Source: an uncultured Saprospirales bacterium (lineage in GTDB: Bacteria; Bacteroidota; Bacteroidia; Chitinophagales; JADIYW01). Taken from it: a stretch of DNA of 28,911 bases. Position 1 is the first letter of the stretch. The number at the start of each line of letters is the position of its first letter. A program made the position numbers and the translations under genes. This document shows positions 1 through 7,733 of the stretch, one piece after another. The stretch is taken from NCBI GenBank assembly GCA_938008535.1, contig CALLKF010000106.1, positions 1-28,911 on the forward strand. The letters run 5' to 3'. The notes beneath the pieces are model-generated. The model saw only the letters and a list, made by a program, of their open reading frames with translations, was not told where the DNA came from and searched no databases.

Positions 1-227
1 ACTAGTGAAGGAATTTTAATATTTGCATATTGCTTATTTATTGTCTCAACTAAAACTTTTCTATCAATATTTTCTTTCTTTTTGTCTTGAATGATTTGTT
101 CAATAGCGTCCATATTTATATCATAATGATAAAAAGGTTTTACTTTTTTATCACTAGAAATATAATCCAAAATCAATTTAGAAAAAAGATACGTTTCAGA
201 AAAAGGAATAGAATTAATGTTGTTCAT
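1..227 (-). CDS. bshC: BshC, putative cysteine ligase of bacillithiol synthesis (N-terminal part, cut by window edge)
   Basis: Reading the minus strand from an ATG at 227 gives 75 residues, open to the window edge, beginning MNNINSIPFSETYLFSKLIL and continuing DYISSDKKVKPFYHYD. This matches the N terminus of BshC proteins of Bacteroidota, which start with a similar 'IPFSETGYFSKLILDYL…FY' pattern. In bacillithiol synthesis BshC is the enzyme thought to add cysteine to glucosaminyl-malate, and it acts in the cytoplasm. Only about one seventh of the usual 520-540 residues is inside the window, so the active site cannot be checked. A hairpin at 263-289 separates it from the upstream gene. The assignment rests on remembered family sequence, not on a search. 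Confidence 0.75.
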   Translation of the reverse strand, partial: MNNINSIPFSETYLFSKLILDYISSDKKVKPFYHYDINMDAIEQIIQDKKKENIDRKVLVETINKQYANIKIPSL

Positions 228-262
228 TTATTTATCTAATAAGATACAGATTCAATTACAAT

Positions 263-289
263 TTTTCCAAAGTTATAAACTTTGGAAAA
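263..289 (-). terminator. Hairpin terminator after the 190-aa gene
   Basis: TTTTCCAAAGT (263-273) pairs perfectly with ACTTTGGAAAA (279-289) around a 5-nt loop. On the minus strand the stem ends in a T-rich stretch. It lies just past the stop codon of the hypothetical gene at 299-871 and before bshC. Confidence 0.6.
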
Positions 290-298
290 GATTACGAA

Positions 299-871
299 TT
301 AATTATCTAATTCTTCATCGTCTTCTTTAATGCTATCTAACAATTGATAGAATTCATTTTTTGTTGGAATCAAACCAGCTTTAAATGCTTTATGTTGTAT
401 AGTTGGATGCGTAAAATACAAGCTCAAATTTTCATCAATTTCAGGTAAAAAATAAAAGCGTTCTAAGATATTTTCCTTCACTAAAAATTCTTTATTGAAA
501 AAATAGTCAATCAAATCCAAATCAAAGTAATCTTCTGTAACATCTAAATCTACAATGTATTCATGCGTATGATTTTTTGTAACGATTGTTATCGTGATTA
601 AATTATCATCTTGAATAACATTGGTTGAAGTGAAATCAAGCTGAAATTCTTTTAAGAAAGTATACAAAAATTGTTCGTAGCTTTTTGCATCTACAAAATT
701 ATCGTCAATAAAAACAAATTCTTCCAATGCATACACCAACATTAAATTGTTTTCAGTTTCGTTTAAAGCAGCAGTTACTTCGTCAATATCAGCGTATTTA
801 AACCAATTTACATCTTGCAATGTTGTGATGTAATTTTTTTTATCGAGTTGAATGATGTCTGAATATTTCAT
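299..871 (-). CDS. Hypothetical acidic protein, 190 aa
   Basis: I do not recognise this 190-residue protein. It is strongly acidic, rich in Asp, Glu, Phe, Tyr and Leu, and has no signal peptide or membrane segment, so it is probably a soluble cytoplasmic protein. It contains no cysteine and no obvious catalytic motif; the C terminus is a short acidic tail (KEDDEELDN). It begins only 12 bp after the stop codon of rimO on the same strand and is probably co-transcribed with it. Its size and mixed alpha/beta-looking composition could suit a small adaptor or chaperone-like domain, but this is a guess. Confidence 0.75.
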   Translation of the reverse strand: MKYSDIIQLDKKNYITTLQDVNWFKYADIDEVTAALNETENNLMLVYALEEFVFIDDNFVDAKSYEQFLYTFLKEFQLDFTSTNVIQDDNLITITIVTKNHTHEYIVDLDVTEDYFDLDLIDYFFNKEFLVKENILERFYFLPEIDENLSLYFTHPTIQHKAFKAGLIPTKNEFYQLLDSIKEDDEELDN

Positions 872-883
872 TGTTTTAGATTT

Positions 884-2197
884 TTATTTTACTACTTCAC
901 CATATAAATCAAAGTCGGTTGCATCGTAGATTTTTGCTTCGCAAAAATCGCCAATTCTGCAATAATTTTTCTTAGCATCAATCAATATTTCATTATCCAC
1001 TTCTGGTGAATCATATTCAGTTCTGCCAATAAAATAACCACCTTCTTTTCGATCGATTAAAACTTTGTAGGTTTTACCAACTTTTTCTTCATTTTTTTGA
1101 AAAGAAATTTCCTGTTGAATTTGCATTAAACGACTCGCGCGCTCTTCTTTTGTGTCTTGGTCAATATCATCTTCAAAACCAAACGCAGCAGTATCATCTT
1201 CATGCGAATATTGAAAAACACCAAGACGTTCAAATTCCATTTCACGAATAAAATTACACATGTCTTCAAAGTCTTCTTCTGTTTCGCCAGGAAAACCAAC
1301 CAGCATGGTTGTGCGAATCGCAATATTAGGAATTCTACTTCTAATTTCATTGATCAATTCCGTAGTTTCTTCACGCGTGATTTGCCGCTGCATGCGTTTC
1401 AATACATTATTGTTTGCATGCTGCAACGGAATATCCAAATAATTACAAACCTTGTCGCATGCTTTAATTGCATCAATAATATCTAACGGAAATTTTGATG
1501 GATAAGCATAATGCAAGCGAATCCATTCAATGCCTTCGACTTCATTTAACTGATACAATAATTTCGACAACGCACGTTCTTTGTAAATATCCAAACCGTA
1601 ATAAGTCAGTTCTTGTGCGATCAGCATGATTTCCTTAACGCCTTGTTTTGCCAGGTTTTTAGCTTCTGCAACAATATCTTCTATGGTTTTAGAAACATGT
1701 TTTCCACGCATAATCGGAATAGCGCAAAACGTACAAGTACGATTACAACCTTCTGAAATTTTTAAATATGCATAATGTTGTGGTGTTGTCAAATAACGTT
1801 CGCCAATTAATTCATGCTTGTAATCTGCATTTAATTTTTTAAGTAATTGTGGCAATTCTAACGTACCAAAAAAAGCATCCACTTGTGGAATTTCTACTTC
1901 TAAATCGTCTTTATAGCGCTGCGATAAACAGCCTGTAACATACAATTTTTCGATCTTGCCTTTTTCTTTCTGCTTTGCGTATTCTAAAATTGTGTTGATG
2001 GATTCTTCTTTGGCTCTGTCAATAAAACCACATGTATTGACGATGATGATATTCGCATCTTTTTTTTCAGATTGATGTTCTACTTCAAAATCGTTAAATT
2101 TTAATTGCGAAACCAAAACTTCAGAATCTACTAAGTTTTTGGAACAACCTAAAGTAATAACGTTGTATTTATCTTTTGTATGTGATTTTGTTTTCAA
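884..2197 (-). CDS. rimO: Ribosomal protein uS12 (S12) methylthiotransferase RimO
   Basis: This radical-SAM enzyme methylthiolates the conserved aspartate of ribosomal protein uS12. The 437-residue length is typical. The N-terminal MTTase domain has the three cluster-binding cysteines Cys18, Cys56 and Cys90. The radical-SAM domain carries CNRTCTFC (Cys151, Cys155, Cys158), followed by the AIPIMRGKH segment, which separates RimO from the tRNA enzyme MiaB. A C-terminal TRAM domain occupies roughly residues 370-437 (KTYKVLIDRKEGGYFIGRTE). A possible -7 element lies at 2224-2231, and the 190-aa hypothetical gene follows closely, so the two probably form an operon. All key residues are intact. Confidence 0.95.
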   Translation of the reverse strand: MKTKSHTKDKYNVITLGCSKNLVDSEVLVSQLKFNDFEVEHQSEKKDANIIIVNTCGFIDRAKEESINTILEYAKQKEKGKIEKLYVTGCLSQRYKDDLEVEIPQVDAFFGTLELPQLLKKLNADYKHELIGERYLTTPQHYAYLKISEGCNRTCTFCAIPIMRGKHVSKTIEDIVAEAKNLAKQGVKEIMLIAQELTYYGLDIYKERALSKLLYQLNEVEGIEWIRLHYAYPSKFPLDIIDAIKACDKVCNYLDIPLQHANNNVLKRMQRQITREETTELINEIRSRIPNIAIRTTMLVGFPGETEEDFEDMCNFIREMEFERLGVFQYSHEDDTAAFGFEDDIDQDTKEERASRLMQIQQEISFQKNEEKVGKTYKVLIDRKEGGYFIGRTEYDSPEVDNEILIDAKKNYCRIGDFCEAKIYDATDFDLYGEVVK

Positions 2198-2223
2198 GTA
2201 AAAGTTATTTGATTTTCAGAATG

Positions 2224-2231
2224 CAAAGATA
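2224..2231 (-). promoter_or_regulatory. Possible rimO promoter (-7 TATCTTTG)
   Basis: The minus strand reads TATCTTTG, a full match to the Bacteroidota -7 consensus TAnnTTTG, 26 bp upstream of the rimO start codon. No good -33 TTTG is visible at the expected distance, so support is moderate. Confidence 0.4.
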
Positions 2232-2250
2232 ATACCTTTTTAAGTAGTTA

Positions 2251-3228
2251 TTAATACTTCAACAACCAATTTACAACTTCATTTGCGTCAGCTATTGACC
2301 AAGAATGTAGATGTTTTTGGTTTATTATTTTGCGTTTCCCTTTGTTTTGAGTTAAAATCAATTGTGCATTTTTGTTACCGAGTTTTTGTATTTCATTTAC
2401 AAAACTCACATTATCCAATACATTTAAATCATAAGCATTCCAATGTTTTTCAGAAATTGCCCAACTAAAATCTGGTTCACAATAAATGGAAATTGGCATT
2501 TTTTCAAACAACCGTGCGCCTATATTATCTTTATCTTCGTAACAATACGGTGACAATTTTAAATAATTTTGATAAGCTGTACTCACATCACCACGAAAAT
2601 AAGTTTGCATTTTATCAATGAACAATTTGTATTGCAATTTATTCATGTAATAAGTTGATGTGTCGTTCAACCATCTGTCATACACATGATACAAGCGATT
2701 AAAATCCAACGGTGGATCGATGGCAAAAACTGCTATTGGTTTTGGTTTGATTTCATACATATTGCAATGCTGCACATATTTCACCACACTTGAACCACCA
2801 AGCGAAAAACCGCCTAAATAATAATTGTCGTTTGGAATATTGTATTTATTGATCAAAATCGGAATCATGCTATCCAAATAATGCATAGCATTTGCATCAA
2901 TCTGGAACGATAAATTTCCCTCATTGTTCGATAAAATAATGGTTAGCATACCTTTACTTGCAGCAATTGCTGGAATATTGGTTTCCACTTCAGCCATTGG
3001 TGGTGATTCGCCAAAAGCAGTTAATAAAATCAACAAACTTTTTGCTGGTGCGTTTGGATGATAGACAATTCCATAATTTTTGGTACTATCTTCTTTATCA
3101 AAAAAATCAATTGTTCTGAAATAAGTAAAAGATTTAGTTGCGTTTTTGGATGGTTTTAATGACGTGTTTTGCGTAAGAGAGTTTGCGCAAAAGATAAACA
3201 AGAATGATATGAATGTTAGATTTTTCAA
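2251..3228 (-). CDS. Secreted alpha/beta hydrolase (esterase-like)
   Basis: This 325-residue protein begins with a Sec signal peptide (MKNLTFISFLFIFCANSLTQ), so it is probably periplasmic or lipid-exposed. An alpha/beta-hydrolase fold is supported by the nucleophile elbow GGFSLGGSS near residue 143, a possible acid in the AIDPPLDF region, and a C-terminal His in LHSWSIADANEVVNWLL. An ester or peptide bond is the likely substrate class, but nothing visible fixes the exact substrate. It lacks a type IX sorting domain, unlike the hydrolase at 7734-8918. It sits upstream of rimO on the same strand, 53 bp apart, probably with separate promoters. Predicted class is solid; specificity is unknown. 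Confidence 0.75.
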   Translation of the reverse strand: MKNLTFISFLFIFCANSLTQNTSLKPSKNATKSFTYFRTIDFFDKEDSTKNYGIVYHPNAPAKSLLILLTAFGESPPMAEVETNIPAIAASKGMLTIILSNNEGNLSFQIDANAMHYLDSMIPILINKYNIPNDNYYLGGFSLGGSSVVKYVQHCNMYEIKPKPIAVFAIDPPLDFNRLYHVYDRWLNDTSTYYMNKLQYKLFIDKMQTYFRGDVSTAYQNYLKLSPYCYEDKDNIGARLFEKMPISIYCEPDFSWAISEKHWNAYDLNVLDNVSFVNEIQKLGNKNAQLILTQNKGKRKIINQKHLHSWSIADANEVVNWLLKY

Positions 3229-3256
3229 TAAAAATATTTAAATTTTCGTACAAATA

Positions 3257-3764
3257 TCAAATTTTAAATCCAATTCTTGGTCGTTCTTTTTGGTCTATTT
3301 CTAATTTCTTTTCAGTAGTAAGGTAATCCAGCACTTCATATACATCTATAAATTTAGAATCATGTTCTAACAATTTATCAGCCAACTCTTTGTAATTCAA
3401 TGCGTATTGTCTCATTTTTACAAAATCACGCATAATGGCAATATTTACATCAATTGCTTTTTGGCTTTTTAAAACACTGCTTAACATGGAAACACCTTGT
3501 TCAGTGAATGCATATGGCAAGTATTTGCTGTGTTTTCCTTTACCATTTTCCTCTAAGGTTGCAGATTGCAACCTTAGAGATTTGTATTCATCTTTAGTCA
3601 GTTGAAACATAAAATCTGCTGGAAATCGTGTACTATTTCTTTTGATAGCTAAGTTTAGATTTTTTGTTAACACTTCATATAATGCAACTAAATCATAGTC
3701 TAACATTACTTTTACATTTATTTCTAAGTGTGTGAATCTTTTGATTGATGATTTCTAATTCCAT
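3257..3764 (-). pseudogene. ORF6N-domain protein, frameshifted near its N terminus
   Basis: From 3706 down to 3257 the minus strand encodes 149 residues typical of the ORF6N (KilA-N-related) family: MLDYDLVALYEV, RNSTRFPADFMFQLT, the core KYLPYAFTEQGVSMLSSVLK, and a closing RPRIGFKI. Members normally have about 20 more residues in front, of the form 'MELxIIxxKIxxIRGxKVMLD'. These are present in another frame: an ATG at 3764 gives MELEIINQKIHTLRNKCK, and then the frame shifts by one base between about 3705 and 3725 before MLDYDL. So the gene is most likely broken, or the assembly has an indel. ORF6N domains are thought to bind DNA and are common in phage and mobile genes. Confidence 0.75.
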
Positions 3765-3855
3765 TTTGTATCTTTTACAATTGAGATACAAGAAATGGTC
3801 AAATTCCATAAATTTTTAGAAATATTTTTTGAAGTAACGAATTGAAACTTTTGAA

Positions 3856-4833
3856 TTATTCAAACAAAGTAGATATAAATGCCTCACGATTAAAGACTTG
3901 CAATTGTTCCATTTTTTCGCCTAACCCAATATATTTTATTGGAATTTTAAATTCATCAGCGATACTTAAAACAACACCACCTTTTGCAGTTCCATCTAAT
4001 TTTGTTAATGCTAAGGCTGTAACTTGCGTTGCAGCTGAAAAATGTTTGGCTTGTTCTAGTGCGTTTTGTCCAGTTGATGCATCTAAAACTAATAATACTT
4101 CATGTGGTGCATCTGGAATAACTTTGCTCATCACCTTTTTTATTTTAGATAATTCGTCCATTAAACCTTGTTTGTTGTGCAAACGACCTGCAGTATCGAG
4201 GATTATAATGTCAACACCTTTTGCTACACCAGATTGTACAGCATCAAAGGCAACTGCAGCTGGATCTGAACCCATTGCTTGCTTTATGATTTGCACGCCA
4301 ACTCGTTCGCTCCAAATCGTTAACTGGTCAACTGCAGCAGCACGAAATGTGTCACCAGCACCAAGTAATACTTCTTTACCAGCTTTTTTAAATTGATATG
4401 CTAATTTGCCAATTGTAGTAGTTTTGCCAACACCATTTACACCAACTACCATAATTACATATGGTTTTTTGACGGTTTCAGGAATAAAAGAATGTAAATC
4501 TTTAGTGTTATTCTCAGCTAAGATTTGTGCAATCTCTTGTTTAAGTATATTGTTTAATTCATTTGTATTGAGATACTTATCTTTTGACACTCTAGCTTCT
4601 AATCTGTCAATAATTTTGATAGTAGTTGGTAATCCAACATCTGAAGAAATTAGAATTTCTTCTAATTCATCTAAAAAAGAAATATCAACTGTAGATTTAC
4701 CAGCAACTGCTTTTGATATTTTTGAAAAGAAACCTTGTTTGGTTTTTTCCAAACCATCATTGAGTTGTTGTTCGTCAACTTTTATTTCTTCTTCGGATTT
4801 AGATTTGCCAAATATTTTATCGAAAATTCCCAT
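3856..4833 (-). CDS. ftsY: Signal recognition particle receptor FtsY
   Basis: FtsY is the SRP receptor GTPase that docks ribosome-nascent-chain complexes at the membrane. I start it at 4833 (MGIFDKIFGK), giving 325 residues; a longer frame to 4896 adds an unlikely AT-rich leader that runs into the upstream terminator. The acidic N-terminal region is short, the N domain spans about residues 35-110, and the G domain has GVNGVGKTTT (131-140), DTFRAAAVDQ (161-170), DTAGR (213-217) and TKLDGTAKGG. It follows rpmB-rpmG-DUF4295, the usual Bacteroidota order, but a hairpin at 4897-4928 separates it from them. Confidence 0.95.
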   Translation of the reverse strand: MGIFDKIFGKSKSEEEIKVDEQQLNDGLEKTKQGFFSKISKAVAGKSTVDISFLDELEEILISSDVGLPTTIKIIDRLEARVSKDKYLNTNELNNILKQEIAQILAENNTKDLHSFIPETVKKPYVIMVVGVNGVGKTTTIGKLAYQFKKAGKEVLLGAGDTFRAAAVDQLTIWSERVGVQIIKQAMGSDPAAVAFDAVQSGVAKGVDIIILDTAGRLHNKQGLMDELSKIKKVMSKVIPDAPHEVLLVLDASTGQNALEQAKHFSAATQVTALALTKLDGTAKGGVVLSIADEFKIPIKYIGLGEKMEQLQVFNREAFISTLFE

Positions 4834-4896
4834 TTTAAAATTATTGAATTGAAGAATTTGTGAATTTTGAATTAAAAGAAAGCTAAAAATAAACAA

Positions 4897-4928
4897 AAAT
4901 AGCTTCTCATAAAAACGAGAAGCTATTT
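4897..4928 (-). terminator. Rho-independent terminator of the bL28/bL33/DUF4295 operon
   Basis: A perfect 12-bp stem, AAATAGCTTCTC (4897-4908) with GAGAAGCTATTT (4917-4928), has an 8-nt loop. On the minus strand a T-rich tract follows. It lies 16 bp after the DUF4295 stop codon and ahead of ftsY. Confidence 0.85.
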
Positions 4929-4944
4929 ATATTGTAGCAAAAAT

Positions 4945-5115
4945 TTATAAATTTTTAAGCGTGTCTTGAAGTAAATCTTTGTGAACCACTTTTTCTCTAA
5001 AAGTATATGCACCAGATTTTGTTGATTTTACCGCTTTAATGATTTTCACCATATTTTTAGATTCACCAACATTTTTACCTCTATCTACTTTCGCGTTTTT
5101 GGATACTTTAGCCAT
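4945..5115 (-). CDS. DUF4295 family protein, ribosome-associated (probably the Bacteroidota-specific bL38)
   Basis: This 56-residue, lysine-rich protein begins MAKVSKNAKVDRGKNVGESK and ends LLQDTLKNL. It matches the DUF4295 family, which is confined to Bacteroidota and is encoded directly after rpmB and rpmG, as here (6 bp after rpmG). Its size, charge and operon position fit a ribosomal protein. I recall that the Flavobacterium johnsoniae ribosome structure contains an extra protein named bL38 that corresponds to this kind of gene, but I cannot confirm this from the sequence. Confidence 0.85.
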   Translation of the reverse strand: MAKVSKNAKVDRGKNVGESKNMVKIIKAVKSTKSGAYTFREKVVHKDLLQDTLKNL

Positions 5116-5121
5116 TGTTTA

Positions 5122-5307
5122 TTATTTTATTTCTTTGTGAACAGTTACTTTTTTCATAATTGGATTGAATTTTTTCAATTCAATTCTTTCAGGTGTATTT
5201 TTTCTGTTTTTAGTAGTAATATAACGAGAAACACCAGCTAAACCTGAAGTTTTGTGTTCTGTACATTCTAATATTACCTGAATTCTATTGCCTTTCTTCT
5301 TTGCCAT
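5122..5307 (-). CDS. rpmG: Large-subunit ribosomal protein bL33
   Basis: The 61-residue product, beginning MAKKKGNRIQVILECTEHK, is bL33 of the 50S subunit near the E site. It keeps the family core RYITTKNRKNTPERIELKKF. Only one cysteine is present, so this is a zinc-free form without the paired CxxC ribbons. It lies 10 bp after rpmB and 6 bp before the DUF4295 gene, in one transcription unit driven by the promoter at 5585-5616. Confidence 0.95.
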   Translation of the reverse strand: MAKKKGNRIQVILECTEHKTSGLAGVSRYITTKNRKNTPERIELKKFNPIMKKVTVHKEIK

Positions 5308-5317
5308 GATCGTTTTT

Positions 5318-5563
5318 TTAGAAACCTAATTGAATTTCGCCTTTTTTCTCTAATTCTTTTAAGTAAGTATAAATACCTTTTTTATTGATTGTACGAATTG
5401 AAGTAGTTGATACTTTCAAATCAATCCATCTGTCTAATTCAGGAATAAAAAACGATTTTTTTTGTAAATTCGGATAGAATTTACGTTTCGTTTTAATGTT
5501 TGAGTGAGAAACACTATTTCCTGACATTGGACCTTTACCTGATAAATCACAAAACCTTGCCAT
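5318..5563 (-). CDS. rpmB: Large-subunit ribosomal protein bL28
   Basis: The product is bL28, an assembly-important 50S protein. It begins MARFCDLSGKGPMSGNSVSH, continues with NIKTKRKFYPNLQKK, and ends with the family's C-terminal helix (STTSIRTINKKGIYTYLKEL), 81 residues in all. I chose the start at 5563 over an in-frame ATG at 5587: the shorter form matches the family start, and the predicted transcription start, a few bases downstream of the -7 element at 5585-5592, would lie after the upstream ATG. It is the first gene of the bL28-bL33-DUF4295 operon. Confidence 0.95.
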   Translation of the reverse strand: MARFCDLSGKGPMSGNSVSHSNIKTKRKFYPNLQKKSFFIPELDRWIDLKVSTTSIRTINKKGIYTYLKELEKKGEIQLGF

Positions 5564-5584
5564 AATTTTTTCTTTTAAGAGGTG

Positions 5585-5616
5585 CAAAAATACGGAAAAA
5601 TACTATTCTTTCCAAA
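5585..5616 (-). promoter_or_regulatory. Promoter of the rpmB operon
   Basis: On the minus strand TTTG (5613-5616) is followed after 20 bp by TATTTTTG (5585-5592), an ideal Bacteroidota -33/-7 pair. It lies 21 bp before the rpmB start codon at 5563. Confidence 0.75.
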
Positions 5617-5658
5617 TTCCTTACACACAATTGTTAATTACTAAAAAATCAAAATTTG

Positions 5659-5732
5659 TGAACCTGAAGGGAGTCGAACCCCTAACCTTCGCATCCGTAG
5701 TGCGATGCTCTATCCAGTTAAGCTACAGGTCC
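5659..5732 (-). tRNA. tRNA-Arg (anticodon ACG)
   Basis: The minus strand folds into a full cloverleaf. The acceptor GGACCTG pairs with CAGGTTC (one G-T pair), the D arm is TAGCTTAACTGGATAGAGCA, and the anticodon stem TCGCA/TGCGA holds the loop CTACGGA with anticodon ACG. The T arm reads AGGGGTTCGACTCCCT. Discriminator A is at 5659 and CCA is not encoded. ACG is normally edited to ICG by TadA and reads CGU, CGC and CGA. Confidence 0.95.
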
Positions 5733-5747
5733 AGCAATTTTGAGGTG

Positions 5748-5755
5748 CAAAGATA
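5748..5755 (-). promoter_or_regulatory. Likely tRNA-Arg promoter (-7 TATCTTTG)
   Basis: TATCTTTG on the minus strand, a full TAnnTTTG match, lies 16 bp before the first base of the tRNA. The -33 element is not clear. Confidence 0.5.
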
Positions 5756-5876
5756 GTAATAATTTGAAAATAACCCAATTTGAAAATTTGAAAATGATGT
5801 TATTTGATAGTTAACATTTTTGCAATGAAATATTGAGGATTAAATTGAATTATAAAAAATCGTCACTCAAAAATCA

Positions 5877-6533
5877 TTAATTATTAATTATCAAACCATC
5901 TTTCATAGAAAACTTTTTATCTGCTCGATTTGCTAATTGATCGTTATGTGTAACAATAACAAAGGTTTGGTTGAATTCTTTCTTTAAATCGAAGAATAAT
6001 TGATGCAATTCTTCGCTTCGTTCGGTATCTAAATTGCCAGTTGGTTCATCTGCTAGTATTACTAATGGATTATTCATCAACGCACGCGCAACAGACACAC
6101 GTTGTTGCTCGCCACCAGAAAGTTCATTCGGTTTATGATGCATTCTGTCTTTTAAACCTAAAAAATCTAATAATTCTTGCGCACGTTTTTGTGTTTCAGT
6201 TTCGTTCTTCTTTGCAATATATGCTGGAATACACACATTTTCAATAGCATTAAACTCTGGCAGCAAATGATGAAATTGAAAAACAAAACCTAAATTTTCA
6301 TTTCTAAATTTAGATAAACTATTATCTTTTAATGCTGATATATCTTGTCCATTAATTTTGACAAAACCGCTGTCTGCTTTATCTAATGTGCCAATAATAT
6401 GTAAAAGCGTTGATTTTCCAGCGCCAGATGGTCCAACTATACACACTAAATCGCCTTTTGAAATTTCCAACGAAACACCTTTTACTACTTGCAATTTATC
6501 GTAAGATTTGAAAATATTTTTACAAGTAATCAT
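5877..6533 (-). CDS. LolD-like ABC transporter ATP-binding protein
   Basis: This 218-residue ATPase belongs to the MacB/LolD branch of ABC transporters, which power lipoprotein release or tripartite efflux from the inner membrane. It has Walker A GPSGAGKS (34-41), Q-loop Gln86, signature LSGGEQQRVS (138-147), Walker B VILADEPTGNLD (158-169) and an H-loop in VTHND. The segment VFQFHHLLPEFNAIENV is typical of LolD. No permease lies next to it; the partner LolCE-type protein must be elsewhere, as is usual in Bacteroidota. It follows the HU/SPOR gene by 59 bp on the same strand and may share its transcript. The exact LolD role is likely but not proven. Confidence 0.85.
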   Translation of the reverse strand: MITCKNIFKSYDKLQVVKGVSLEISKGDLVCIVGPSGAGKSTLLHIIGTLDKADSGFVKINGQDISALKDNSLSKFRNENLGFVFQFHHLLPEFNAIENVCIPAYIAKKNETETQKRAQELLDFLGLKDRMHHKPNELSGGEQQRVSVARALMNNPLVILADEPTGNLDTERSEELHQLFFDLKKEFNQTFVIVTHNDQLANRADKKFSMKDGLIINN

Positions 6534-6592
6534 AATAAAAAGTGATAATGAAAATGAAAGTGATTTACAGTTACTACTCTAAAATAAACTAA

Positions 6593-7675
6593 TTAATTTT
6601 TACCAGGTCGAAGGCAATATACTTTTGCACGTGGATTAATTTCTGATTTTATAGTTTCTAATGAAGTTTCATCATCTTTTTCATTTACTTCTATAGTTAC
6701 TTTATATCTACCATTTTCATTAATAATTCTACTTGAATAATTTTGCTCTTCAATATTTGATTTCAATTTTTCAGCTGCTGCTTTATCAATAAAAGCACTG
6801 ATAAAAATTAGTGCTTTATAATTCTTTTTGGCAGATGATATTAGGTTTTCTATTGGTGTTTTAGCAGTTGGAATTACAGCTGCTCTCGATTCTTCTTCTT
6901 TTTTCGGTTCAATTTTTTCTTCTTCATTTTTGATGGCTGATGGAAAAACCTCATCACCTACTTTTACAAACTTTGGAATATCTTTTTTTACTTTTTCTTT
7001 TTTTACTGGTTGCAAATCTCCTTGAAAATCAGCAATAGTTGAAGCTGAAACAGGAAAAATAGATAAAAAGCTAGTTGATAATTTATTGCTTTTATGGATA
7101 TTAACGCCAATTGTTGAAGTTAAAAAAGCAACTGCTAAAACTGCAGCCAATGCATAATATACTTTGGATTGTTTTTTTCGTGGTGCAACAGCGTCTTGCA
7201 TTAATTCTGGATGCAAAATGCGTTGATATTGCTCTTTTATTTCTGCTTCATCATCTTTCAAACGATGAATTGACGAAATTGGCAATTCAATTAAACCATA
7301 ACTATTCAGCAAGAAATTCTTATTTGGCAATGGTTGAAACTGAACGCGTTTTTCTTCATCAAAGTAAATTTTACCAATTTCTTTTAGAATTAAACTGTAA
7401 TTCGTTTCTAAAGTTTGCTGACATTCTTTTGAAAAATCACTAACTTTTTCTTCTGCTTCTTGATACGAAATTTCAAATTTATACATTACTGCATTTACCA
7501 AAACACCATCGCTGGTTTGCAATGATTTATTAAATGCTAAAACTTTTGTTGGTGGAACTACTTTATTTTCAAACAAGCGTATTTCGGCTGGTTGATAATT
7601 TGCAATTACAGCACCAAATCCTGGTATTATAACGCAGTTGTTCGTAAACAATAGTTCTTGAATAATTTCTATCAT
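6593..7675 (-). CDS. HU-CCDC81 / SPOR-domain envelope protein
   Basis: This 360-residue protein has three parts. Residues 1 to about 125 form tandem HU-like (CCDC81-type) domains: the start MIEIIQELLFTNNCVIIPGF, then GAVIANYQPAEI and FEISYQEAEEKV. A single membrane helix lies at about residues 172-192 (YYALAAVLAVAFLTSTIGVN). After a lysine/glutamate-rich linker, a C-terminal SPOR domain of about 75 residues (YKALIFISAFIDKAAAEKLK) is expected to bind peptidoglycan stripped of stem peptides at division sites. The topology suggests a cytoplasmic HU part and a periplasmic SPOR part, possibly linking the nucleoid or cytoplasm to the septum; that role is inferred. The architecture is characteristic of Bacteroidota. 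Confidence 0.85.
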   Translation of the reverse strand: MIEIIQELLFTNNCVIIPGFGAVIANYQPAEIRLFENKVVPPTKVLAFNKSLQTSDGVLVNAVMYKFEISYQEAEEKVSDFSKECQQTLETNYSLILKEIGKIYFDEEKRVQFQPLPNKNFLLNSYGLIELPISSIHRLKDDEAEIKEQYQRILHPELMQDAVAPRKKQSKVYYALAAVLAVAFLTSTIGVNIHKSNKLSTSFLSIFPVSASTIADFQGDLQPVKKEKVKKDIPKFVKVGDEVFPSAIKNEEEKIEPKKEEESRAAVIPTAKTPIENLISSAKKNYKALIFISAFIDKAAAEKLKSNIEEQNYSSRIINENGRYKVTIEVNEKDDETSLETIKSEINPRAKVYCLRPGKN

Positions 7676-7733
7676 GGAAAAACAAAAATAAAAAAAATTA
7701 GTAACAAAAGTTAATAAAATCTTTTACATCACT

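Noticed and set aside
1157..1486. Plus-strand frames inside rimO
   Set aside because: These are antisense shadows of the RimO coding sequence; low-GC genes on the minus strand often leave such open frames.
3842..4852. Two plus-strand frames of 184 and 148 aa across ftsY
   Set aside because: Both are antisense shadows of ftsY and have no recognisable domains.
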